DNA of 64,000 nucleotides from Chitinophaga niabensis (GCF_900129465.1 NZ_FSRA01000002.1:1984001-2048000), one strand, 5' to 3'; positions 25,761 to 35,017 are shown, counted from the first letter of the stretch. The notes: generated by a model from the letters alone, not told the origin. Numbers and translations: made by a program.

Positions 25761-28118
25761 ATGAAAATGATAAGGAAATTCGCGCTGACAGGGGCGTTGC
25801 TGCAATTGTTATTTATTGCCGGCGCCAGTGCTCAATGTACCATCCGCCTGAGTGGTACTATTACGGATAGTGAAACCAAACTGGCACTATCCGGCGCCAC
25901 GATAGTGGTAAAAGAAACCGGGCTTTCTGTAAGGAGTAACGATAAAGGATTCTATTCGCTGGATGGTTTATGTCCCGGTATTTATAATATCCGTATCAGT
26001 CATATCGGCTGTGCGCCGGTAGAGATTGAATGGAATGTAAGTGCTGATCAACGCAGGAATATTACCCTTCCGCATAGCATCACCCAATTGCAGGAAGTAG
26101 CTGTAACCGGCCATGCTGCAAAAGAAGTGACCACCGCACCGGTGGAATCACTCAGTGGCAAAGAGTTGGATAAAACCCGAGGACTTACACTCGGAGAGGC
26201 TTTAAAGAAAGTGAACGGGGTTACGAGCATGACCACCGGCCCTAATGTTTCCAAACCGGTGATCAATGGTTTGCATAGCAACCGCGTACTGGTACTGAAT
26301 AATGGCATCCGCCAGGAAGGCCAGCAATGGGGTACAGAGCATGCACCGGAAGTAGATCCTTTCCTCGCCAATAAGATAGTGGTGATCAAAGGTGCCAGCG
26401 CATTACGTTATGGCGGAGACGCTATTGGCGGAGTGGTATTGGTGGAACCTAAACCTTTACCGGTAACACCCGGCATGAAAGGAGAAGTAGACCTCGTTGG
26501 TTTTTCCAATAACAGGCTGGGTGCTGTTTCTGCCACACTGGAACAACAGGTACCTAAAGTACCGGGCCTCAGCTGGCGTTTACAGGGAACTTTGCGTAAA
26601 GGTGGTAATACCCGTACACCTGATTACTGGCTGGATAACACAGGTGTGGAAGAATATAATTTCTCCGCCGCACTGGGTTGGAAGAAACAAAACTACGGAG
26701 CAGAGATCTTCTATAGCCAGTTTAATACCAACCTGGGTGTGTTTGAAGGTTCGCACATCGGCAACCGTACAGACCTGGAAGAAGTGATCAAACAGCAAAG
26801 ACCTTTCCCGGAATTTACAGAAGGTTTTAGTTATGATATCAACAGGCCTTATCAACATGTAGAACATGAGTTGTTCAAGGTAAAAGCATACCTGAATACC
26901 GGCAAGGCCGGAAAACTCAACCTTGTAGTAGCACGCCAGTTCAACTTCAGGAATGAGCTGGACAGGAGTTCGGCATTGTCTGTAAACCAGATGAACCTGA
27001 ACCTCACCACTTATACGGGAGAACTGGTATGGGATCACAATAGTTGGAAAGGCTTGCGGGGTACTATCGGTACTTCTGCCATGTACCAGGAGAACAGTTA
27101 CAAAAGCAGGCTCTTCATCCCCAACTATCAAAGCATGCAATGGGGTGCTTTCTGGATGGAGAAATGGGAGAGCAATAATAACAAATGGTTGCTGGAAGGT
27201 GGTGTACGCTACGATCATAAAGATTATTACAACATAGACGATAATGCGAAAGAGATCAACTACCCGGAACAGGAGTATGGCAGCTTCTCCGGATCGTTGG
27301 GAGCGCAATACCGGCTGAACGATCATTTGCATATTTCCGTTAACGCAGCGCGTGCATGGCGTGCAGCAGGTGTGAATGAATTGTATGCATCCGGTTTGCA
27401 TCATGGTGCAGCAGTGATAGAACAGGGAGACCCTTTCCTGAAAGGGGAAAGCGCCAGCAAGTTCAATGCTACCCTGCATTACGACCTCGGTGAAAAACTG
27501 GAAGCAGATGTGAACTTCTATTACAACTACATCCACAATTTCATTTTCCAGCAGCCGACGGATAGTGTGGTGGTAACTATACGCGGCGCATTTCCTTACA
27601 CTTATTACCGGCAGGCAGATGCCAGCATGAAAGGAATGGATGCGCAACTCAGGTGGCAATTCCTTCCTAAATGGCAGATACTCACTAAAGCTTCGCTGTT
27701 GCGCGCTTACAACGAATCTGCCAATGACTGGATGATCGGTATGCCCAGCGACCGTTTCGAACATGAGCTTACTTTCTTTCCCGGCAACTTAAAACGCCTG
27801 AAGGATAATTATGTGTCTGTGAGTATAAACAATGTGCTGAAGCAAACACGCATACCTGCCAATCTGAAAGATCCCAATGATCCACGCGGGCAGGACCTGA
27901 TGGCACCTCCGGGCGCTTACAACCTGTTGGGCCTGGAAGCAGGATCTACCGTGCATTTCGGCAGGCAGCCCATCTCTGTGATCATAGGGGCCACCAATGT
28001 GCTGAATACCCGGTACAGGGAATACCTGAACTTCTTCCGGTATTTCGCAGATGAACCCGGAACGAACATTTATCTGAAACTAAAGGTGCCACTCAACTTC
28101 GGAAAGAAAGCATCGTAA
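25761..28118 (+). CDS. TonB-dependent receptor, ZnuD-like (probable zinc uptake)
   Basis: A 785-residue outer-membrane receptor: signal peptide (1-24), carboxypeptidase-regulatory-like domain (about 27-115), plug (about 130-240, with GDAIGGVVLVEPKPL) and barrel. The barrel stretch NELYASGLHHGAAVIEQGDPF followed by LKGESASKFNATL resembles ZnuD-type zinc/haem receptors. Together with the FUR-like operator and the AztD-like neighbour this favours zinc as cargo, but haem or another metal complex is possible. The lipoprotein gene follows 32 bases later. Confidence 0.85.
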   Translation: MKMIRKFALTGALLQLLFIAGASAQCTIRLSGTITDSETKLALSGATIVVKETGLSVRSNDKGFYSLDGLCPGIYNIRISHIGCAPVEIEWNVSADQRRNITLPHSITQLQEVAVTGHAAKEVTTAPVESLSGKELDKTRGLTLGEALKKVNGVTSMTTGPNVSKPVINGLHSNRVLVLNNGIRQEGQQWGTEHAPEVDPFLANKIVVIKGASALRYGGDAIGGVVLVEPKPLPVTPGMKGEVDLVGFSNNRLGAVSATLEQQVPKVPGLSWRLQGTLRKGGNTRTPDYWLDNTGVEEYNFSAALGWKKQNYGAEIFYSQFNTNLGVFEGSHIGNRTDLEEVIKQQRPFPEFTEGFSYDINRPYQHVEHELFKVKAYLNTGKAGKLNLVVARQFNFRNELDRSSALSVNQMNLNLTTYTGELVWDHNSWKGLRGTIGTSAMYQENSYKSRLFIPNYQSMQWGAFWMEKWESNNNKWLLEGGVRYDHKDYYNIDDNAKEINYPEQEYGSFSGSLGAQYRLNDHLHISVNAARAWRAAGVNELYASGLHHGAAVIEQGDPFLKGESASKFNATLHYDLGEKLEADVNFYYNYIHNFIFQQPTDSVVVTIRGAFPYTYYRQADASMKGMDAQLRWQFLPKWQILTKASLLRAYNESANDWMIGMPSDRFEHELTFFPGNLKRLKDNYVSVSINNVLKQTRIPANLKDPNDPRGQDLMAPPGAYNLLGLEAGSTVHFGRQPISVIIGATNVLNTRYREYLNFFRYFADEPGTNIYLKLKVPLNFGKKAS

Positions 28119-28150
28119 CAACATTTTAAAATCACACAACATTCAATAGT

Positions 28151-28738
28151 ATGAAAAAGAATTTCGCCAGACTGTTCCTGTTTGCTGCTTTATTTACACT
28201 GGTATTTGCAGCCTGCAAAAAGGAGAAGAATGATACACCTACAGAAAATGCCAATGAAGAGATCACCACACTGAAACTTACTTTCACCAATGCAGCGAAT
28301 GCAGCAGATGTAGTGACCGCTACCTGGAAAGACCTGGATGGTATTGCCGGTAATCCTCCTGTAATAGACAAGATCAACCTGAAAGTAAACACTACTTACA
28401 ACGTAACCACAGAACTGTTAGATGAACGCAAGAACCCTGCAGATAATGTAACAGCAGAGATTGAAGAAGAGGGAGATGAGCACAGGGTGTTCCATCTTTT
28501 CTATACAACAGCCACTGCTGCTGTGAAAGATTCCCTCAGTACTGTGGCAACTGTAACACCACTGGATAAAGACAGTAAGAACCTGCCCATTGGCCTGAAG
28601 ATCTCTATGGCTACGAAGGCTGCGGCGTTCACCGGTTTCCTGAATGTTGTGGTGCGTCACCAGCCGGGTGCTAAAGATGGTACTTATGCACCAGGCAGTA
28701 CAGATGTGTTAACGATATTCCCCGTGGAAATTAAATAA
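28151..28738 (+). CDS. Acidic/His lipoprotein paired with the metal TonB receptor
   Basis: A 195-residue lipoprotein (lipobox LVFAAC, Cys22) of a family often found behind such TonB receptors in Flavobacteria-like genomes and sometimes labelled 'type 1 periplasmic binding fold'. It has an acidic/histidine cluster EIEEEGDEHRVFH at 103-115 and a second LKVTL-like strand VVVRHQPGAKDGTYAPGST near the end. It may capture metal at the surface for the receptor. The metal-binding role is inference from the cluster and context. Confidence 0.75.
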   Translation: MKKNFARLFLFAALFTLVFAACKKEKNDTPTENANEEITTLKLTFTNAANAADVVTATWKDLDGIAGNPPVIDKINLKVNTTYNVTTELLDERKNPADNVTAEIEEEGDEHRVFHLFYTTATAAVKDSLSTVATVTPLDKDSKNLPIGLKISMATKAAAFTGFLNVVVRHQPGAKDGTYAPGSTDVLTIFPVEIK

Positions 28739-28776
28739 GACAGGCTTAAGACTGATAGATTGGAAAGGAAAGAAGA

Positions 28777-28812
28777 AAGCCGTCCCTCATTTGCGGGGAC
28801 GGCTTCTTTGTT
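28777..28812. terminator. Bidirectional terminator between lipoprotein and AztD-like genes
   Basis: Ten-base arms AAGCCGTCCC (28777-28786) and GGGACGGCTT (28796-28805), with T-rich sequence on both outer sides, between two convergent genes. Confidence 0.85.
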
Positions 28813-28875
28813 TTCCGGGTTTTACAGGTTTAATGATTTGCGGGGACTGCTTTTATGCGCTGAGTTATACCGTGT

Positions 28876-30081
28876 CTAATCATTTATCACTTCCAATCCT
28901 TCCTGATCTCCTACTACTAACACTTTAAACGGCTTGTTCCCTACGGGAATGCTGCTTATTTCTTTCAGATCAGGTAAAGAGAACATTTTCACAGCACCTG
29001 CTGCCTGGTCTGTTATATACACGCATTTGCGGGATACTGCGAAGTAAGGCTTCTCAGCAGGTGTAGCGGCAGCAGGTATAACCGCAGTGATCTTACCTTC
29101 TTTTTTCAATTGTGCCGTAACGGCGTCAAAAACTTTCAAAGTACCGTCTATGAGTAATACATAGAGGTTTTTACCGTCCGTATCCAGCATGTATTGATGA
29201 ATATTACTGTTATCATTTTTCAGCACCAGTGTTATCTTTTTTGCAGCGGGATCAATTTTGTACAACCCTAATGCTGCTGTATACCCAAAGAAATGAGGTA
29301 AGGCTTTACTGCCTAATACCGTACCTAACCAGGCAGTGCCAAAATCAGCAGGATAAGGGATCAGGGATTGCGTGCCGTTCTGTTGTACCATGAGTATACC
29401 ATCCGGGCAACCAAAGGCTGCCAGCTTACCATTCCCGGCATCTCCATGTATTCCTTTCGTGGCAATTGTACCTTCATGTAAAGTAGTGCCATAGCGATCG
29501 ATGATCTTCACTTTTTCAGGAAGTGTACCGCTTACGGAACCATCCTTCTGCGTAACAGCCAGTGTGTGATCATCAAAGATCACCATAGCGCCATGATGTG
29601 GTGCAGCTACTGGTAATACACGTCCACTGCCGCCTTCCAGCTCATTGTCTTTAAAAATACTGATGCTGCCGGTGCCATCATTGAAAATAGCATTCAGGCC
29701 ATCATGTGCATAATAATGCGTGGGTCCTGCTTCCGTGAATTTTTGCACAGCCATTTCTATAAGATGCACATGCAGGTGGCCGGCATGTTTTTCAATACCG
29801 GAGTTGAGGAACTCAACCGTATTGGCCGCTCTGCTGATCACTGTGGCAAACTGGCCGGTGCTGGTAGCATACAATGTGGGTTGTGCTGCTTTGATAGGGA
29901 ACACGGTTGTCTTTTTTGTAAGTGGTTCCAGTATAGTGATCTGTGCTTTGTCTACATCAGATACCACCAGCCGGAGGTAAGCCGCTTCTGCCTGTTCCGG
30001 TTTGGGTGCTGGTTTGTCATCTTTCTTACAACTGGCAACAAAAAGGCCCGCCAGTAGAGCCGGGAGAAGGATCTTCTTCAT
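28876..30081 (-). CDS. AztD-like beta-propeller lipoprotein (probable zinc chaperone)
   Basis: A 401-residue lipoprotein (lipobox LFVASC, Cys18) made of repeating beta-propeller blades. HAGHLHVH at 99-106 places four histidines together, and IHGDAG near residue 220 adds another; this pattern resembles AztD, the periplasmic zinc chaperone of the AztABCD importer. No AztABC genes are in the window, and here the protein is lipid-anchored. Two FUR-like palindromes overlay its promoter. I am fairly confident of the fold and family, less of the function. Confidence 0.65.
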   Translation of the reverse strand: MKKILLPALLAGLFVASCKKDDKPAPKPEQAEAAYLRLVVSDVDKAQITILEPLTKKTTVFPIKAAQPTLYATSTGQFATVISRAANTVEFLNSGIEKHAGHLHVHLIEMAVQKFTEAGPTHYYAHDGLNAIFNDGTGSISIFKDNELEGGSGRVLPVAAPHHGAMVIFDDHTLAVTQKDGSVSGTLPEKVKIIDRYGTTLHEGTIATKGIHGDAGNGKLAAFGCPDGILMVQQNGTQSLIPYPADFGTAWLGTVLGSKALPHFFGYTAALGLYKIDPAAKKITLVLKNDNSNIHQYMLDTDGKNLYVLLIDGTLKVFDAVTAQLKKEGKITAVIPAAATPAEKPYFAVSRKCVYITDQAAGAVKMFSLPDLKEISSIPVGNKPFKVLVVGDQEGLEVIND

Positions 30082-30103
30082 ATAGTTTTAGGTTTATTAT
30101 GCG

Positions 30104-30145
30104 TGCAACAATGTTGCAAATATAATAAACTGCAACTTTGTTGCA
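30104..30145. promoter_or_regulatory. Two FUR-family-like operators upstream of the AztD-like gene
   Basis: TGCAACAATGTTGCA (30104-30118, perfect 7-1-7 palindrome, identical to 25306-25320) and TGCAACTTTGTTGCA (30131-30145, one mismatch) are 27 bases apart start to start. The first covers part of the -7 box and the second part of the -33 box of the minus-strand promoter. Confidence 0.8.
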
Positions 30146-30147
30146 AA
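30117..30147 (-). promoter_or_regulatory. Promoter of the AztD-like gene
   Basis: On the minus strand TTTG (30147-30144), exactly 19 bases, then TATATTTG (30124-30117): a full match to the Bacteroidota consensus TTTG-N19-TAnnTTTG. It starts transcription about 30 bases before the ATG at 30081 and is covered by the two palindromes. Confidence 0.8.
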
Positions 30148-30350
30148 TGAATATTTTGAATAATTAGAGGTATTACCGTTCATAATTTAAATGGCTTGTA
30201 AAGGGGTTCCTGCGTTATTGATTACAAAAAAATGTGGTAAATTATCCCAGTGGAAAAGATATATTTGCCGGTTGTTGATATTCATTCCCGTAGCGGGATC
30301 AAGATATTTAAGATAATCTGGCATACTGCTCAGATTTTGGATGAAAAGCA

Positions 30351-30375
30351 AAAAAGGGCCGTTTTCACGGCCCTT
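30351..30375 (-). terminator. Terminator of the DUF983 gene
   Basis: Nine-base arms AAGGGCCGT (30354-30362) and ACGGCCCTT (30367-30375), loop TTTC, with a T-run on the minus strand. The rest of 30146-30350 shows no gene. Confidence 0.85.
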
Positions 30376-30402
30376 AGCTGATGGAGGGTAAATATCTTAA
30401 TA

Positions 30403-30870
30403 TTAATGTGAATGCTCTGTCGGGTGAGGACCAGGGCGCTTATTATGCTTGTGATCAACATCCGGCAGGGCCGCCGTATCTTCATCGTAATAAACGAAGA
30501 AGTAGAGATAGATCGCGCGGGAGATGCGCATCAGCCAGGGCTGGATCAATACCAGCAGAACGCCGTTAATCCCCAGCCAGTAGAAGATACTATCATCCCA
30601 CCAGGACATGCCAAAGATCAGGGCATACAGAATAAGTGTAAACACAGAAAAAGCCACACCGAGTGCATAACTCACGTATCCCGTACCAAACCAGAAACCG
30701 GTTTCCAGTTCATAATGCTGACCGCATACGGGGCAGTTATCGTACATGTTAAAGATCTTTGAAAGCCGCCAGTGGAAGGGGTTCTTTGTTTTGAACATAT
30801 CACCTCTCCTGCAATGGGGGCATTTCATTTTTAACAGGCTCAGTATATAACCGGGTCGTTTTTTCGTCAT
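30403..30870 (-). CDS. DUF983 membrane protein with zinc-ribbon motif and His-rich tail
   Basis: A 155-residue DUF983 protein: an N-terminal CPHCRRGDMF and, about 30 residues on, CPVCGQHYELETGFWFG form a probable zinc ribbon, followed by two or three membrane helices (about 62-115). The C-terminal tail DHKHNKRPGPHPTEHSH carries five histidines, which is unusual and may bind metal. Function of the family is unknown. It lies 18 bases downstream of the ABC exporter gene and upstream of the AztD-like gene on the same strand, but ends in its own terminator. Confidence 0.85.
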   Translation of the reverse strand: MTKKRPGYILSLLKMKCPHCRRGDMFKTKNPFHWRLSKIFNMYDNCPVCGQHYELETGFWFGTGYVSYALGVAFSVFTLILYALIFGMSWWDDSIFYWLGINGVLLVLIQPWLMRISRAIYLYFFVYYDEDTAALPDVDHKHNKRPGPHPTEHSH

Positions 30871-30888
30871 GCCGCAAATTTACACAAA

Positions 30889-32661
30889 TCAGGCGGGTTG
30901 TGCCGGTTCGAGTGTTTTTCTTTCCCCGATCTGCTGGCGCCACATGGCGTAATACAATCCTTTCTCTGCCAGCAGATCATGATGCGCGCCGGTTTCCACG
31001 ATCCTGCCTTTTTCCAGTACATAGATACGGTCTGCATGCATGATAGTAGATAAGCGGTGAGCGATCATCACGGTAATATGTTCCCGGCTGGACGTTACAT
31101 TCCTTACGGTTTGTGTGATCTCTTCTTCCGTGATAGAATCCAGTGCGGAAGTAGCTTCGTCAAATACCAGCAAACGCGGGTGCCTTAATAAAGCGCGGGC
31201 AATGGATAAACGTTGTTTTTCTCCACCGGATATTTTGATACCACCTTCACCGATCACGGTATCTATGCCATTTTCTGCTCTTGCCAGCAGGCTGTAGCAG
31301 GCGGCACGTTGCAGGGCACTCATGAGTTCTTCTTCTGTTGCACGCGGATTCACAAAGAGCAGGTTCTCCCGGATAGTGCCGGAGAACAGTTGCGTATCCT
31401 GTGTTACAAAACCTATCTGGTGACGGAGTTCTTCTATGTCGATACTGGAAGCATCCAGCCCATTATAAAGGATCCTGCCTTCTCCCGGATGATAGAGGCC
31501 TACGAGCAATTTCACCAGCGTGGTTTTACCGCTTCCCGAAGGGCCTACAAAAGCAATGGTTTCACCCAGCTTTACAGAGAAATTGATATCGTCCAGCGCT
31601 TTGTTGAGTGCCGTGAGGTGTTTAAAACCAGTATGCTCGAAGGTAAGCTCACGTATATCAGATAATTTCTTTGGGTGGGCAGGTGTGGCTTCTACAGGAC
31701 TGTTCAGGATCCGTTCAAAATTCCCGAGGGAAACTTCTGCTTCGCGGTAGGCGAGAATGATATTCCCTAACTCCTGCAACGGGCCAAAGAGGAAGAATGA
31801 ATAAAGCTGTAAGGTGAAGATCTGCCCAACGGTTGCCGTATCGCGGTAAGCCAGGTACAGCAGGATGAAGAGGATGGACGAACGCAGCAGGTTTACAAAA
31901 GTACCCTGTACAAAAGAGATACTGCGGATGCTACGCACTTTCTTCAGTTCCAGCAGCAGGATCTTCATGGTGTTGGTATTCAGCCGGCGGATCTCCTGGT
32001 GTGTGAGGCCAAGGCTTTTTACCAGTTCAATGTTCCGGAGGGATTCCGTGGTAGCGCCTGCCAGTACAGTTGTTTCTTTCACAATGTTCTTCTGGATACC
32101 CTTGATCTTTTTACTGAGGATGTTCATGAGCCAGCCCAGGATCACGGAACCTCCCAGGTACACAAATACGAGGGACCAGTGAACGCTGTAAGCAAAGACC
32201 ATTACAAACACCACACCTATAAGGGTGGTGAACAGGATATTGATGAACTGGGAAATGAACTTCTCACTGTCTAACCGCACTTTTTGCAGTACAGCAAGGG
32301 TTTCCCCGGAGCGTTGGTCTTCAAAGTCCTGGTAGGGAAGGCGCATGGAGTGCTTCAACCCATCCGTATACATCTGTGCACCCAGTTTCTGGGTTACCAC
32401 ACTTACAAAATAGTCCTGGAAAGCCTTGGCGATCCTGGAAACCATGGCTACCCCGATGGAGGCCAGCAACAGTAACAGTACACCTATAAGGTATTCATTC
32501 AGGGAACGGCCGCCCGCATGGGGGATATTTGCAAACCTGTCTATGATCTTTCCGAAGATCCAGGGGTCCATCAGGGAGAAGACCTGGTTTACGGTAGCTA
32601 ACAGTAATGCAAATACTATCAGCCATTTAAAGCCTTTCAGATATTTGAGCAACAATTTCAT
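30889..32661 (-). CDS. ABC transporter, fused permease and ATPase (exporter type)
   Basis: A 590-residue half-transporter of the MsbA/multidrug exporter class. The membrane domain (six helices, about 15-310) is followed by the ATPase with Walker A GPSGSGKTT near 376, signature ISGGEKQRLSIARAL and Walker B LLVFDEATSALD, and the H-loop in MIAHRLSTI. It probably works as a homodimer exporting a lipid or hydrophobic compound. The downstream DUF983 gene is likely cotranscribed. Confidence 0.93.
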   Translation of the reverse strand: MKLLLKYLKGFKWLIVFALLLATVNQVFSLMDPWIFGKIIDRFANIPHAGGRSLNEYLIGVLLLLLASIGVAMVSRIAKAFQDYFVSVVTQKLGAQMYTDGLKHSMRLPYQDFEDQRSGETLAVLQKVRLDSEKFISQFINILFTTLIGVVFVMVFAYSVHWSLVFVYLGGSVILGWLMNILSKKIKGIQKNIVKETTVLAGATTESLRNIELVKSLGLTHQEIRRLNTNTMKILLLELKKVRSIRSISFVQGTFVNLLRSSILFILLYLAYRDTATVGQIFTLQLYSFFLFGPLQELGNIILAYREAEVSLGNFERILNSPVEATPAHPKKLSDIRELTFEHTGFKHLTALNKALDDINFSVKLGETIAFVGPSGSGKTTLVKLLVGLYHPGEGRILYNGLDASSIDIEELRHQIGFVTQDTQLFSGTIRENLLFVNPRATEEELMSALQRAACYSLLARAENGIDTVIGEGGIKISGGEKQRLSIARALLRHPRLLVFDEATSALDSITEEEITQTVRNVTSSREHITVMIAHRLSTIMHADRIYVLEKGRIVETGAHHDLLAEKGLYYAMWRQQIGERKTLEPAQPA

Positions 32662-32878
32662 GGAGGCAAAGTTAGGGTAAAAACCCGCTGCAATAGTGTT
32701 TAAACATCGATTTTAAACTGTACTTATCACGGTATTTACATCAAAAAACCGTAATTTAATAGTAGCAGCCGGATGGTAATTTTTCCGCATGTTATGAGCC
32801 TTAAAAATTGATACTTCCTTCCCGATCGGCAATACGGACCCAAACCGGTGTACCACTCACACCCTAAACTTCTGCCGT

Positions 32879-35017
32879 ATGAAAATGTATGATGAAAAAC
32901 ACATTAAAAACATTGTGCTCATTGGCGCTGCCAAGAGCGGAAAAACCACGCTGGCTGAGGACATGTTGTTCGAAGCCGGCATTATCAGTAAAAGGGGCAC
33001 CGTTGAAGAAAGGAACACCGTGTCCGACTACCACGAAGTGGAGCATGAAAGGGGAAACTCTGTATATGCTACCCTGGCGCATACGGAGTGGCGGGATTAT
33101 AAGATCAATATCATAGACACGCCGGGGTCTGAGGATTTTGTGGGGGAGGTCATTTCTTCCATCCGGGTTTGCGATACGGCGGTTTTGCTGCTGCATGCGT
33201 ATAACGGGGTGGAAGTTGGAACAGAGCTGATCTGGGATTATATCGACCAGTACAATAAACCTACTATCCTCGCTATCAATCACCTGGACCATGAAAATGC
33301 CAACTATACCCAAACCCTGGAACAGGCGCGGGCATTTTTTGGCTCAGCAGTAACGGTGATGCAATACCCCATCAACCAGGGACCGGGATTCAATGCCATC
33401 ATCGATCTGTTGAAAATGACGATGTACCGTTTTCCGGCTGGTGGCGGTAAACCGGAAAAATTACCTATTCCGCCGGAAGAACAGGAACAGGCGGATAAAT
33501 TGCATAATGAACTGGTGGAGAAAGCCGCTGAAAATGATGATGCCCTCATGGAACTGTTCTTCGATAAAGGGAGCCTTGATGAAGATGAACTGCGGCAGGG
33601 ATTGAAAATAGGGATGATGAAACACCAGGTGTTCCCGGTGTTTTGCCTTTGTGCCCGCAGTAATATGGGCAGCGGCCGCATGATGGGCTTCATAGATAAT
33701 GTAGCCCCTTCCGCCGTGGAAATGCCAGCAGAGCAAACAGAAGAAGGAAAAGAAATTCCCTGCGACCCTGCAGGCCCCACCTGTTTGTTCATTTTCAAAA
33801 CTTTACTGGAGCCGCATATCGGTAAACTTTCTTTCTTTAAAGTAATGAGCGGAGAACTGAAAGCAGGGCAGGAGCTGTACAACGAAAAAGGCAATGTTTC
33901 TGAAAGACTGAACCAGTTATTCATTGCAGATGGAAAGAACCGCCAGCCCGTTGAACGCCTGCGTTCCGGGGATATCGGCTGCACACTTAAACTGAAAAAT
34001 ACCTTTACTAATCATACACTCAACGATAAGAACTTCAACGCGCAGGTAGATCCTATTCACTTCCCCGCTCCCAAAGTGCGGGTGGCCATTGTAGCAAAGA
34101 ACAAAGGCGATGATGAAAAGCTCAGTGAAGTGCTGGGTGAAATACACATGGAAGATCCTACGCTTGAAATTGAATACAATCGTGAATTGAACCAGGTGAT
34201 CCTCCACGGCCAGGGCGATCTGCATCTGCTCGTTACCAAATGGCGGCTGGAGAATATCTATAACATGCCGGTTGACTATCTGCCTGCGCGGATCCCCTAT
34301 CGTGAAACCATTCAGAAACCTGCCATGAGCTCTTACCGGCATAAGAAACAATCCGGTGGTGCAGGGCAGTTTGGAGAAGTGTTTATGAAGATAGAACCTT
34401 ATTATGAAGGCATGCCGGCATTCAAGGAATACACTGTTCGCGAAACGGAAGAGATTGCATTGAACTGGGGCGGAAAACTGGTATTCAATAATTGTATTGT
34501 GGGCGGAGCCATTGATACACGTTTCCTTCCATCTATCCTGAAAGGCGTGATGGAAAAAATGCAGGAGGGGCCGCTTACCGGTTCTTATGTTCGGGATATC
34601 CGTGTGAGTGTATATGATGGTAAGATGCATCCGGTAGATAGCAATGATATCTCTTTCAAGATAGCTGGCATGATGGCTTTCCGGGAAGCCTTCCACCAGG
34701 CGGCGCCGCAGTTGCTGGAACCGGTGTATGACCTGGAAGCTTCTGCTCCGGGAGCGATGATGGGAGATATTATGAGTGAATTGCAAAGCCACCGCAGCAT
34801 TATTACCGGCATGGATAGCGGTAATGCCAGCCAGGTGATCAAAGCGCGGACGCCACAGGCTGAGCTGGATAAATTATATGCTTCACTGCGGAATGTTACC
34901 CAGGGGAAGGCTAAAGTGAAAGCGGTTTTTGCGGAGTATGCGCCTGTGCCTGCTGATGTGCAGAAGAAGCTGAGTGAGGATTATAAGAAAACGGAGGCGC
35001 AGAATGGGCAGCATTGA
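32879..35017 (+). CDS. Elongation factor G-like GTPase (EF-G paralogue) with altered G motifs
   Basis: A 712-residue protein with all EF-G domains: GTPase (about 8-270), domain II (about 290-370), III, IV (about 480-600, with the SGGAGQFGEVFMKIEP strand) and V. The P-loop GAAKSGKT is at 16-23. The switch II motif, normally DTPGH, is DTPGS (80-84), so the catalytic histidine is missing, and G4 NKxD is NHLD (134-137). It belongs to the EF-G-like group rather than being the main translocase. It may be slow at GTP hydrolysis or bind the ribosome in another role; this is inference. Confidence 0.88.
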   Translation: MKMYDEKHIKNIVLIGAAKSGKTTLAEDMLFEAGIISKRGTVEERNTVSDYHEVEHERGNSVYATLAHTEWRDYKINIIDTPGSEDFVGEVISSIRVCDTAVLLLHAYNGVEVGTELIWDYIDQYNKPTILAINHLDHENANYTQTLEQARAFFGSAVTVMQYPINQGPGFNAIIDLLKMTMYRFPAGGGKPEKLPIPPEEQEQADKLHNELVEKAAENDDALMELFFDKGSLDEDELRQGLKIGMMKHQVFPVFCLCARSNMGSGRMMGFIDNVAPSAVEMPAEQTEEGKEIPCDPAGPTCLFIFKTLLEPHIGKLSFFKVMSGELKAGQELYNEKGNVSERLNQLFIADGKNRQPVERLRSGDIGCTLKLKNTFTNHTLNDKNFNAQVDPIHFPAPKVRVAIVAKNKGDDEKLSEVLGEIHMEDPTLEIEYNRELNQVILHGQGDLHLLVTKWRLENIYNMPVDYLPARIPYRETIQKPAMSSYRHKKQSGGAGQFGEVFMKIEPYYEGMPAFKEYTVRETEEIALNWGGKLVFNNCIVGGAIDTRFLPSILKGVMEKMQEGPLTGSYVRDIRVSVYDGKMHPVDSNDISFKIAGMMAFREAFHQAAPQLLEPVYDLEASAPGAMMGDIMSELQSHRSIITGMDSGNASQVIKARTPQAELDKLYASLRNVTQGKAKVKAVFAEYAPVPADVQKKLSEDYKKTEAQNGQH

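Noticed and set aside
26580..27764. Long minus-strand open frame of 394 codons
   Set aside because: Antisense to the TonB receptor; its translation has no domain features while the plus strand encodes a clear barrel.
30260..30267. TATATTTG on the plus strand, possible promoter of a small RNA
   Set aside because: No -33 element and no terminator in that direction; the nearby hairpin at 30354-30375 has its T-run on the minus strand.
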